Shown piece after piece: positions 1 to 6,127 of a stretch of 16,432 bases of DNA. The position numbers were made by a program, and so were the translations under genes. Source of the stretch: Verrucomicrobiota bacterium (lineage in GTDB: Bacteria > Verrucomicrobiota > Verrucomicrobiia > Opitutales > Opitutaceae); assembly GCA_023386835.1 (NCBI GenBank), contig JAEWIY010000082.1, forward strand, positions 1 through 16,432. The letters run 5' to 3'. The notes below the pieces were generated by a model. It saw nothing but the letters and a program-made list of their open reading frames with translations. It did no database searches and was not told the DNA's origin. Position 1 is the first letter of the stretch, and every line of letters starts with the position of its first letter.

Positions 1-376
1 AAAGGAGAAGGGAGAAAGGAGAAGGAGTCGGAGGGAGCGCGGGCGGCGGCGGTGCCGCTGGAGAAAGGAGAAGGGAGAAGGGAGAAAGAGGCGGACGGAG
101 TGGACGGGCCGCTGCCGTTGGAGGAGGCGGAGTCGGTGCAGTTGGAAAAAGACTCAGAAGGAGTGCGGGTTCGCGATGTGGAGGCTGCGAAATTCTTTCC
201 TGCTCCCTGCTCCTTGCTCCCTGCTCCAATCCATCGCTCCTTGCCCCCTGCTCCTTCCCGTCCATCTGCGGTCAGCTTCGTTGTCGTTAAAATTTCCATA
301 CGCGTACTCCTGCTCCAACCCGTCCCGTTTCCGTTTCCGTCCACCTCCTTCTCCTTTCTCCCTTCTCCCTTCTCCA
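1..376. repeat. Low-complexity purine/pyrimidine-asymmetric intergenic block
   Basis: No credible gene lies here. The + strand is almost pure purine in two stretches (about 1-27 and 61-90, built from GGAGAAGG/GGAGAAAGG units) and strongly pyrimidine-rich from about 190 to 376. The two halves are complementary. Positions 4-27 are an exact 24-bp inverted match to 345-368, and 67-87 are an exact 21-bp inverted match to 355-375. The short open frames across it encode only low-complexity E/K/G or S/P/F-rich peptides, so I read it as non-coding. It sits directly downstream of the leftward imuB gene. Possible roles are a long cruciform, a triplex (H-DNA) forming tract or a decayed repeat element. 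Confidence 0.75.
201..228 (+). repeat. Heptamer tandem repeat TGCTCCY x4
   Basis: Four consecutive heptamers of the form TGCTCCC, TGCTCCT, TGCTCCC and TGCTCCA run from 201 to 228. Looser copies continue to about 265 (CGCTCCT, TGCCCCC, TGCTCCT). This is a short degenerate minisatellite inside the pyrimidine-rich half of the block. Confidence 0.7.
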
Positions 377-401
377 ACTAGGCCGGTGGAGCCGGCCTAG
401 T
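377..401 (-). terminator. Hairpin just downstream of imuB
   Basis: A perfect 10-bp stem (ACTAGGCCGG / CCGGCCTAGT) with the 5-nt loop TGGAG lies 2 bp past the imuB stop codon. On the minus strand it is followed by purine-rich sequence rather than a T-run, so it lacks the U-tract of a canonical intrinsic terminator. It may still stall or terminate transcription, or protect the 3' end of the mRNA. The position makes a 3'-end role for the lexA-imuA-imuB transcript likely. Confidence 0.55.
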
Positions 402-403
402 CC

Positions 404-1990
404 TCAGTCATACTCTCCCTCCACCCACCAGCCTTGCGGCGTGCGCACGACGCGGTACAAGCCGCCGCCGGCGAGGGCGACGTCCCATTCCTCGCGTTCC
501 CAGCTGAGGTCACGTTGCCACCAGTCGCCGCTGCCGCGCCACGGTCCGCGCACGGCGAGCACGGTGCCGTGCAGGGCGCCGGTCCAGAGAAACGTCGGCG
601 CGCCCGCACTGGGCTGGACGGCGCCGCCGGCGAGCTCGACGCGGGCGGGACAGGGCGGCCGGAACCGGCGCAGCGGCAGGCCCAACGGCGGGAGCACGTC
701 GGGCGCGGCGGCTGGCGGGATGGTGGAACTCGGTGGTGTCAGGCTGACCGCATCCGGCCGGTGTGTGTCCTCGCACCGGGGTGTGCCGACTCGTCCGGAG
801 CCGACCACAGCCACCGTGCGCGCCAGCGTCTCGGCGAATCCATGCGGATCGCGCAGGCCGGTGTCGAAGAGCCCCTGCTGGCGGGCCAGCGGACGCACCG
901 GATCCAGCTGTAGTTGGATAGCGGTGACGGCGGCGTCCGTATGCACCGTTTCCAGGTGCGAGTGCAGGGTGCGGAAAAGGACCTCCGGATCCGCGGTGGG
1001 CTCGGGCAGCCGGAAGCTGCGCGTGTGCCGCTTCTCGTCCTCGAGCGGCAGGGTGAGGTGCACTTCGGCGGCCACCCAGCCCGCCGTTTTCAACTCCAGG
1101 CTCAGCCGGTCGAGGAAGCGCCGCAGGAGAAAGAGCAGCGGTTCGAGCGTTTCCACCGGGTGTTCGAGTTCGAGGCCCGCGGTGAAGGTTTGCGGTGGGG
1201 TGACCGGATGCAGCGGCCGGCGGGTTTCCCCGGCCGCCCGTTCCCACAACGTCAGGCCGGCCGGACCGAGCCGTTGCACGACGTCGGCCTTGGGCAACGC
1301 CGTCAGGTCGCCGAGCGTGTGCAGTCCCCAGCCGGCGAGAATCGGCGCCAGTTCGGGCGGCGGCTCGGCCACGGACAAGGGCAGGGGCGCGAGAAAGGCC
1401 CGCGCGTCGTTGACGACATGATACACGGGTGCGCCCGCTGCGATCATCGTCGGGTTGGGCGCTGGATCGAGGCGCGCGGCGTAGAGCGCGAGCAGCGGGG
1501 TGGCGGCAAGACCCCCGGTGGCCGGCAGGCCGAGACGGTGCAGCTGGGTCAGCGCGGCGCGCAGCAGCGGCTCGCGTTGCGCGGGAGGCAGGGCGGTGAC
1601 GTCGGCCGTGGCCACACCCGGGGCGGTCGCTTCGACGAGCGGCGACAGCAGGCTGGCCGCGGCGATCACGGCCGACTGCGCGTCCGCTTCGGCCGCGGGC
1701 TGGCGGGTGCGGACCATCAGATCCGGGCAACGCGCCTGCGCCTGCGGTGCGGTCAACCCGGGTTCGGCTCCCTGGGCCCGCGCCTCGGCACTGCAGGCCA
1801 GCACGGTGGCGCGCTTTCGGTCGCTTTCGAGCAGCGCGACCGGCTGGCCGACCAGCGTGGCGTCGAGCCGCCGCAACGCGTGGAGGGGGAAATCGGCGAC
1901 GTGCAGGACGGCGTAGGCGGGCGCGGCGGCGACGCCGGAGCGGGCGGAGCCGGGCGGGACCGGCTCCGTGACCTGACGCGGCGGTTTCAT
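404..1990 (-). CDS. imuB: ImuB-like catalytically inactive Y-family polymerase
   Basis: The 528-aa product looks like ImuB, the Y-family polymerase homologue that bridges the replication clamp and the DnaE2 polymerase during SOS-induced mutagenic translesion synthesis. The N-terminal strand reads YAVLHVADFPLHAL (about 26-39), where an active Y-polymerase has DxDxFF. The later catalytic SxDE region is replaced by TADVTAL (128-134), so the catalytic acidic residues are missing, as expected for ImuB. A helix-hairpin-helix-like stretch (about 219-243) and a little-finger region follow. QQGLF (371-375) fits a beta-clamp binding pentapeptide. The segment GSGRVGTPRCEDTHRPDAVSL and the W-rich C-terminus ending WWVEGEYD are typical of ImuB. 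The start codon overlaps the imuA stop as ATGA, indicating translational coupling. No dnaE2 gene follows within the 403 bases to the window edge. Confidence 0.93.
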   Translation of the reverse strand: MKPPRQVTEPVPPGSARSGVAAAPAYAVLHVADFPLHALRRLDATLVGQPVALLESDRKRATVLACSAEARAQGAEPGLTAPQAQARCPDLMVRTRQPAAEADAQSAVIAAASLLSPLVEATAPGVATADVTALPPAQREPLLRAALTQLHRLGLPATGGLAATPLLALYAARLDPAPNPTMIAAGAPVYHVVNDARAFLAPLPLSVAEPPPELAPILAGWGLHTLGDLTALPKADVVQRLGPAGLTLWERAAGETRRPLHPVTPPQTFTAGLELEHPVETLEPLLFLLRRFLDRLSLELKTAGWVAAEVHLTLPLEDEKRHTRSFRLPEPTADPEVLFRTLHSHLETVHTDAAVTAIQLQLDPVRPLARQQGLFDTGLRDPHGFAETLARTVAVVGSGRVGTPRCEDTHRPDAVSLTPPSSTIPPAAAPDVLPPLGLPLRRFRPPCPARVELAGGAVQPSAGAPTFLWTGALHGTVLAVRGPWRGSGDWWQRDLSWEREEWDVALAGGGLYRVVRTPQGWWVEGEYD

Positions 1991-2634
1991 CCGACGGCGG
2001 AGAGCAGGCGTTGGCGCGCCAGGACGGGCGCAACTTTGTGGGCGAGTTCGGCGCGCTCCTGCTCCAGCACCTCCACGGCGAAGGGTTGCGTCAGTTCAAA
2101 CCGGAGCTGTGCGCTCGCGACGAATGCCCGCGGGGTTTGGATGACGAGCGCGAGGTCGGTGCCTTCCACCGCGCGTTGCAATCGGTACCACAACGTCGAC
2201 GGGGTGCGGCGCAGCGCGGCGAGGGGAGCGTGGCGCAGATCCAGAAACACGAGCCCGAGGTTCGCGTCGCGCGCGAGCAGGTCGGTCGCGCTGAGGGCGG
2301 CCGGCACGTCGCCCGAACCGCGGATCCAGACGAGGTGCGCGAGATGGTCGGGCGGAAAGGAAGGCGGATCAAAGTTGTCCGTCGTGTCGACAAGCGCGAG
2401 GCGCAGCCGGCGGGTGCGGGTGACTTCGAGCAGGTGGCCGAGCAGCAGATGCCCGCCGCAACTGGGGGCCGCGCAGACCACTTCCGTGAGGGCGCCCAGC
2501 GGCAGCCCGCCGCCCGCGGCTTCATCCCACGCTGGCAGCCCGGTCGGCAGCACGCGGCCCGCCGGACGGGTGGCGGACGGGAAGCGTTCGGCGAGCAGTT
2601 GCCGAAGCGCCGCGAGTTGCGCGGGAGCAGCCAT
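1987..2634 (-). CDS. imuA: ImuA-like RecA-fold protein of the mutagenesis cassette
   Basis: The 215-aa protein is encoded directly upstream of imuB and overlaps it by 4 bp. ImuA proteins are RecA/SulA-like accessory factors of ImuB/DnaE2 translesion synthesis. The fold is recognisable: an entry segment LPTGLPAWDEAAGGGLPLGALTEV, then a P-loop position reading APSCGGH (about 56-62) that lacks the Walker lysine and Ser/Thr, then LALVDTTDNFDPPSF (about 79-93), then a hydrophobic Walker-B-like strand GLVFLDLRH. The degenerate P-loop predicts no ordinary ATP hydrolysis. I chose the ATG at 2634; a TTG at 2649 would add five residues (MSRLS). Neither start has a clear Shine-Dalgarno sequence. It lies 105 bp downstream of lexA with no terminator between them, so the three genes probably share one transcript. 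Confidence 0.85.
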   Translation of the reverse strand: MAAPAQLAALRQLLAERFPSATRPAGRVLPTGLPAWDEAAGGGLPLGALTEVVCAAPSCGGHLLLGHLLEVTRTRRLRLALVDTTDNFDPPSFPPDHLAHLVWIRGSGDVPAALSATDLLARDANLGLVFLDLRHAPLAALRRTPSTLWYRLQRAVEGTDLALVIQTPRAFVASAQLRFELTQPFAVEVLEQERAELAHKVAPVLARQRLLSAVG

Positions 2635-2739
2635 GGACAAACGAGACAAAAAAGCGGGCCGGGAGGCGGTGGAAGGGGGAGGAAGGCACAGGAGCCGGTG
2701 CGCTGGGCTTGTGAAAGCGGCGGCCGGAAAAAGCGCGGA

Positions 2740-3354
2740 TTACGAAGTGGTGCGACGAAGCAGCCCGACCATCACTCCCTGGATGACCAATTCGGTTGCC
2801 GGCAGCAGGTCGGGATAACGCGGGTTTTCCGCGTGCAGGAAAGGTCGTCCGCGTTGGACGAGGAAACGTTTGAGGGTCGACTCGCCGTCGATCAGCGCGG
2901 CCACGATCTGGCCGGGCTCGGGCGGGCGCGGGGTGACGAAGACGACGTCACCGTCGAGAATGCTGGCGCCGGTCATGGAGTCGCCGCGCACCCGCAGGGC
3001 GAACAGGCGGGTGGTCGCGCGCAGCCCCAGCGCAGTGGTGTCGACGGAAACATAACTGTCGGGCTCCACGGCTTCCTCGTTGGCCGCGGGCAACCCGGCG
3101 GGGATGACGCCGTAGAGTGGCACCTGCAGCAGCGGGCCGCGCCGCCGCACCGTGGGGGAGGAAAACGCGCGAGCCTTGCCGGGCTGACGGTGCAGCATGC
3201 CCTTGCGCTCCAGCGCCTGGAGGTGTCGGGTAACAGCGAACGGGCTGGCGAAGCCGAAGTGCGCCTGGATTTCCCGCAAGGTGGGATAAACGCCCTCTCG
3301 TTCCTGATGGGTCAGGACGAAGTCGAGCACCTCTTGCTGGCGGGCCGTGAGCAT
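2740..3354 (-). CDS. lexA: LexA repressor (SOS regulator)
   Basis: The 204-aa protein has the standard LexA length and layout. LexA represses DNA-damage genes and cleaves itself when it meets RecA filaments. A winged helix-turn-helix DNA-binding domain (1-65) opens with MLTARQQEVLDFVL and contains the TLREIQAHFGFASPFAVTRHL region. The S24-type autoprotease domain carries the cleavage pair Ala86-Gly87 (in VIPAGLP), the catalytic Ser126 (in GDSM) and the catalytic Lys162 (in STLKRF). All self-cleavage residues are therefore present. The open frame extends upstream, but that part is Cys/Ser-rich noise from repeats and the homology begins at the ATG at 3354. There is no Shine-Dalgarno; the space is occupied by a LexA-box-like site. 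As first gene of an imuA-imuB operon it may be a cassette-dedicated repressor rather than the only LexA of the cell. Confidence 0.95.
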   Translation of the reverse strand: MLTARQQEVLDFVLTHQEREGVYPTLREIQAHFGFASPFAVTRHLQALERKGMLHRQPGKARAFSSPTVRRRGPLLQVPLYGVIPAGLPAANEEAVEPDSYVSVDTTALGLRATTRLFALRVRGDSMTGASILDGDVVFVTPRPPEPGQIVAALIDGESTLKRFLVQRGRPFLHAENPRYPDLLPATELVIQGVMVGLLRRTTS

Positions 3355-3356
3355 GG

Positions 3357-3370
3357 TGTGCAAATGAACA
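3357..3370 (-). promoter_or_regulatory. Putative LexA operator (SOS box)
   Basis: On the minus strand the site reads TGTTC-ATTT-GCACA. It differs by one base from the dyad TGTTC-N4-GAACA that I recall as the verrucomicrobial LexA motif. It ends 2 bp before the lexA start codon, so it fills the place of a ribosome binding site and would overlap the transcript start or 5' leader. Binding there would autorepress lexA and, through the operon, imuA and imuB. No second copy was found in front of imuA. Confidence 0.65.
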
Positions 3371-3477
3371 CTAGGGCGTGGCTCGTGCAACGGCTGTTTT
3401 GGGCCGAAACCGCAAGCTGCCGAGCGCGCTGCAGTTAGGGTGAAAAAGGTTTCGGCGGCCGGTGCGGAAGGTTTGTA

Positions 3478-3521
3478 GCCGCAAAAGGTGAGCCGCAAAA
3501 AAGCACAAGAGGCGCAAAAGC
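3478..3521 (+). repeat. Dispersed GCCGCAAAAA repeat (half copy plus full copy)
   Basis: A half unit GCCGCAAAAGGTGA starts at 3478. The full unit at 3492-3521 begins GCCGCAAAAAAGCACAAG and continues AGGCGCAAAAGC. It belongs to the same family as the copies at 3607, 5919, 6024 and 16214. With the inverted copy at 3607-3636 it could form a stem with a loop of about 85 nt. Confidence 0.7.
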
Positions 3522-3606
3522 AGCGGGACGTCCGCGCGCCCACGGATTCGTCCCTCCAATGGAGAAAAGAGAAGGAAGGTGGGTGATTGCCGTCTTCCCG
3601 CATCCC

Positions 3607-3636
3607 TTTTTTGCGCCTCCTGCGCCTTTTTGCGGC
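3607..3636 (-). repeat. Dispersed GCCGCAAAAA repeat, inverted copy
   Basis: The 30 bases are the exact reverse complement of 5919-5948. The unit has an internal repeated pattern: GCCGCAAAAAG, then GCGCAGGAG, then GCGCAAAAAA. It lies 84 bp before the M48 protease start and so forms the left member of an inverted pair around the protease/EEP gene pair. Confidence 0.85.
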
Positions 3637-3719
3637 TCCGGCTTAAAGCCTAAAGCCTACTGTTTACCGCTTGCTCCCTTTTGCCTTCCCCCCGGCGGGG
3701 CGGCAGGTTGAGTAAGCGC

Positions 3720-4955
3720 ATGGTGTTGATGATCGTGTTGGGCCTGATCGTGGCGCGGTTGCTCGCGGAGCTGGGGTTGTCAGCGCTCAACCGCGCGGAG
3801 GTGCGGCGGCACGCGCAGCAGCCTCCGCCGGCCGTGGCGGCGATCATGGACGAGGCGACGTACCGCAAGTCCGTTGCCTACACGCTGGCCAAGATTCGGT
3901 TCAGTCACCTGACGATGGTCTTTGATGCCGGCGTGCTCGCGCTGGTGCTGACGAGTGGTGTCCTGCCGTGGCTGTACGCTGAGGTGGGCGGCTGGTCGTT
4001 CACCGGCACGTGGGACGACGCGTTGTTCATCCTTTTCGCCGGGGTGTTGATCAGCCTGCCGAGCCTGCCGTTTGACTGGTGGTCACAGTTCCGGCTGGAG
4101 GAACGCTTTGGGTTCAACAAGAGCACGCCGGGTCTCTGGTTCACCGACAAACTGAAGGGGCTCGTGCTGACGTTTGTGATCGGTTTCCCGCTGCTGTGGG
4201 GATTGCTGTCGCTCGTGCAGTGGGTGGGCCGGTCCTGGTGGATCTGGGGTTTTGCGCTGCTCTTCACTTTCCAGCTCCTGATGCTGGTGCTGTACCCAAA
4301 ATTGATTCTGCCGCTCTTCAACAAGCTGACGCCACTGCCGGAAGGGGATCTGCGGAACCGGCTGCTGGCGCTGGCAGATCGCACCGGGTTCAAGGCCTCG
4401 ACGATCGAAGTGATGGACGGCAGCAAACGCTCCGGCCACTCGAACGCGTTCTTCACCGGCTTCGGGCGGTTTCGCCGGATCGTGCTGTTCGACACACTCG
4501 TCGCGCAGCTGGCGCCGGACGAACTCGAGGCCGTGCTCGCGCATGAGGTCGGGCACTACAAGAAGGGGCACATTCCGCGCATGCTGCTGCTGTCGGCCGT
4601 GATGCAGTTCGCCGCCTTTGCCGCGATCGCCTGGCTCGTCTGGGCGCCGTGGTTCAACACCAGCTTCGGACTGCCGGCCGGCGAACTTGCGCCGTCGTTT
4701 CTGCTCTTCGGGCTGTTGAGCGGGCTTGTCACGTTCTGGTTCTCGCCGCTGGGCAACCTGTTGTCGCGAAAACACGAATACGAAGCGGATGCCTTTGCCC
4801 GCGAGGCGATGGGCGGACCGTTGCCGCTGGTCGGGGCGCTGCGGCAGCTCGCGCAGAAAAACCTGAGCAATCTCACGCCGCACCGCTGGTACAGCGGCTT
4901 CTATTATTCGCATCCCACGCTGGTGGAGCGGGAGCAGGCCCTGCAGCGCAGCTGA
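3720..4955 (+). CDS. Ste24/CAAX-prenyl-protease-like M48 membrane metalloprotease
   Basis: The 411-aa product matches the M48A (Ste24/HtpX-related) family: multi-pass membrane zinc proteases, CAAX proteases in eukaryotes and probably membrane-protein quality control in bacteria. It has an N-terminal membrane segment (MVLMIVLGLIVARLLAEL), several further hydrophobic helices (for example LVLTFVIGFPLLWGLLSLV and LLFTFQLLMLVLYP) and the zinc motif HEVGH at 275-279. The second-site Glu353 lies in RKHEYEADAFA, and the family segment GSKRSGHSNAFFTGFG is present. The C-terminus YYSHPTLVEREQAL is typical. Length fits Ste24 (about 410-430). I chose the ATG at 3720; TTG codons at 3681 and 3708 are in frame but add only a basic tail with no better ribosome site. 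The next gene starts 12 bp after the stop, so the two are probably one operon. The bacterial substrate is unknown. Confidence 0.93.
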   Translation: MVLMIVLGLIVARLLAELGLSALNRAEVRRHAQQPPPAVAAIMDEATYRKSVAYTLAKIRFSHLTMVFDAGVLALVLTSGVLPWLYAEVGGWSFTGTWDDALFILFAGVLISLPSLPFDWWSQFRLEERFGFNKSTPGLWFTDKLKGLVLTFVIGFPLLWGLLSLVQWVGRSWWIWGFALLFTFQLLMLVLYPKLILPLFNKLTPLPEGDLRNRLLALADRTGFKASTIEVMDGSKRSGHSNAFFTGFGRFRRIVLFDTLVAQLAPDELEAVLAHEVGHYKKGHIPRMLLLSAVMQFAAFAAIAWLVWAPWFNTSFGLPAGELAPSFLLFGLLSGLVTFWFSPLGNLLSRKHEYEADAFAREAMGGPLPLVGALRQLAQKNLSNLTPHRWYSGFYYSHPTLVEREQALQRS

Positions 4956-4967
4956 GCTCGGGGAGTC

Positions 4968-5888
4968 ATGGGCAAGGCGACGCGGCTTTCCGATGGGCGC
5001 TTTGGGCGCGCGCTGAGGTGGGCCGCCGTCGCGCTGGTGGTGATCGGGGCTGTCCGGGCGGAAACGCTGCGGGTCGCCACGTACAATCTTTCCAACTACA
5101 ACCTGGAGAACCGGATGGCGGACGGCGTGTTTCGCCGCGAGTACCCGAAGCCGGAGTCGGAGAAGGCGGCCTTGCGGCGCGTGATTCGCGAGATCGATGC
5201 CGACGTGCTGGCGCTGCAGGAGATGGGCGGGCCGGCTTTTTTGCGGGAGTTGCAGCGCGACCTGCGCAGCGAAGGCGTCGATTACCCGCACACGGCGATC
5301 CTGGAAACCGGGGGAGAGCCGCGTTACCTCGCAGTGCTGTCGCGGCGGCCTCTGCAGCGGGTCGGCCGGCACACGGACCTGACGTTTCCTTATTTCGGCG
5401 GACAGGAACAGGTGCGGCGCGGATTGCTGGAGGTGCGGTTGGAGAGTGGCGGCCGCGAAGTCGTGCTCTTTGTGGTGCATCTAAAAAGTCGCTACACCGA
5501 GCGGCCGGACGATCCGGCGGCGACGCAGTGGCGGAACGGCGAGGCGGTGGCGGCGCGCGACCGCATCCTGGCGGTCAGCGGGGCGCCGACGGAGACGGCG
5601 TTCCTGGTGCTGGGCGATTTCAACGCCGCGCCGCGTGATCGGGCCGTGCGGGCGTTTTTGGAGAAAGGGGAACGTGAGCTCAGCCGGTTGCTGCCGGCGG
5701 AGGATTCACGCGGCGAGCGCTGGACGCACGTTTACCGCCGCGACGACAGCTATTCACGTGTCGATCACGCGCTCGCGTCACCGGCACTGGTTGATGCCGC
5801 CACCCAGATCACGGCTCGAATTCACGATGGTGAAGGTGTGCGCGAAGCGAGTGATCACCGGCCCGTTGTGGTGACGATCGAGTGGTGA
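4968..5888 (+). CDS. Secreted endonuclease/exonuclease/phosphatase (EEP) family protein
   Basis: The 306-aa protein belongs to the EEP superfamily: Mg2+-dependent phosphoesterases including DNase I, AP endonucleases and sphingomyelinases. An N-terminal signal peptide (basic stretch, then AAVALVVIGAVRA, cleavage near residue 31) implies export. Superfamily motifs appear in order: ATYNLSNYN, LALQEMGG with metal ligand Glu85, VVHLKSR, VLGDFNAAP with Asp217 and Asn219, SRVDHALAS, and ASDHRPV with Asp296 and His297. All catalytic landmarks are intact. GGGGAG sits 2-8 bp before the ATG, a close but usable ribosome site. The gene follows the M48 protease by 12 bp. The substrate (nucleic acid, phospholipid or sugar phosphate) cannot be told from the sequence; an extracellular nuclease or phosphodiesterase is most plausible. 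Confidence 0.9.
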   Translation: MGKATRLSDGRFGRALRWAAVALVVIGAVRAETLRVATYNLSNYNLENRMADGVFRREYPKPESEKAALRRVIREIDADVLALQEMGGPAFLRELQRDLRSEGVDYPHTAILETGGEPRYLAVLSRRPLQRVGRHTDLTFPYFGGQEQVRRGLLEVRLESGGREVVLFVVHLKSRYTERPDDPAATQWRNGEAVAARDRILAVSGAPTETAFLVLGDFNAAPRDRAVRAFLEKGERELSRLLPAEDSRGERWTHVYRRDDSYSRVDHALASPALVDAATQITARIHDGEGVREASDHRPVVVTIEW

Positions 5889-5918
5889 GCGCGGCCGCTG
5901 GGCGGGGCGTGGGGTGGC

Positions 5919-5948
5919 GCCGCAAAAAGGCGCAGGAGGCGCAAAAAA
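5919..5948 (+). repeat. Dispersed GCCGCAAAAA repeat, right copy
   Basis: An exact 30-base inverted match to 3607-3636. It begins 31 bp after the EEP stop codon and is intergenic like every other copy in the window. Confidence 0.85.
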
Positions 5949-5999
5949 CGAACCCTCACCGAACTCGGCGCGGCCCGTACATGTTCTTTTTAGAAGATC

Positions 6000-6031
6000 A
6001 AAGGCGACGTACCCTGCAGTGACGCCTTTTT
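6000..6031 (+). terminator. Possible terminator of the M48-EEP operon
   Basis: AAAGGCG (6000-6006) pairs with CGCCTTT (6023-6029) across a 16-nt loop, and the T-run extends to 6031. This has the form of a weak intrinsic terminator for rightward transcription about 110 bp past the EEP stop. The long loop and short stem make it uncertain. It overlaps the inverted repeat copy at 6024-6054. Confidence 0.4.
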
Positions 6032-6054
6032 GGGCCGTTGTGCTTTCTTGCGGC
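6024..6054 (-). repeat. Dispersed GCCGCAAAAA repeat, diverged inverted copy
   Basis: The reverse complement begins GCCGCAAGAAAGCACAA, matching 16 of the first 17 bases of the copy at 3492, and ends CCCAAAAAGGC. It is opposite in orientation to the copy at 5919-5948, so this gap, like the lexA/protease gap, holds a facing pair. Confidence 0.6.
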
Positions 6055-6069
6055 TACCTTCCGCTGACC

Positions 6070-6104
6070 AAAACAAAAAGGCCCGCTCGAGCGAAGCGGG
6101 CCTT
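6070..6104 (-). terminator. Intrinsic terminator of the TIG lipoprotein gene
   Basis: A perfect 10-bp stem, AAGGCCCGCT (6078-6087) with AGCGGGCCTT (6095-6104), has a 7-nt loop. On the minus strand it is followed by TTTTTGTTTT. This is a textbook Rho-independent terminator lying 23 bp downstream of the leftward lipoprotein stop codon. Confidence 0.92.
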
Positions 6105-6127
6105 GGAAGGGAGGAGAGGGCGACCGT

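Larger units (their letters stand above)
3371..3719. other. Divergent intergenic region lexA / M48 protease
   Basis: This stretch separates the leftward lexA operon from the rightward protease pair and must hold both promoters. I could not assign -35/-10 boxes with confidence. It contains a half copy and a full copy of the dispersed GCCGCAAAAA repeat (3478-3521), an inverted copy (3607-3636), two short TAAAGCC direct repeats (3643-3658) and a C-run/G-run near 3690-3702. No gene is credible here. Confidence 0.6.

Noticed and set aside
52..381. Open frames of 109 and 74 codons in the first 400 bases
   Set aside because: They translate only the GGAGAAGG-type and TGCTCC-type low-complexity repeats, with no ribosome site and no recognisable protein pattern.
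914..2818. Long rightward open frame (634 codons) opposite imuB and imuA
   Set aside because: It is an Arg/Gly/Gln-rich antisense shadow of two well-recognised genes, typical of high-GC DNA.
3355..3603. Upstream extension of lexA by 83 codons
   Set aside because: The extra residues translate repeat-derived sequence and the LexA fold begins precisely at MLTARQQ, right behind the operator-like site.
3478..3636. CRISPR-like spacing of repeats
   Set aside because: The copies are in opposite orientations, diverged and not regularly spaced, and no cas genes are present.
4083..5480. Leftward open frame of 465 codons across the M48 and EEP genes
   Set aside because: It runs opposite two genes with intact catalytic motifs and has only Arg/Gln/Pro-rich shadow composition.
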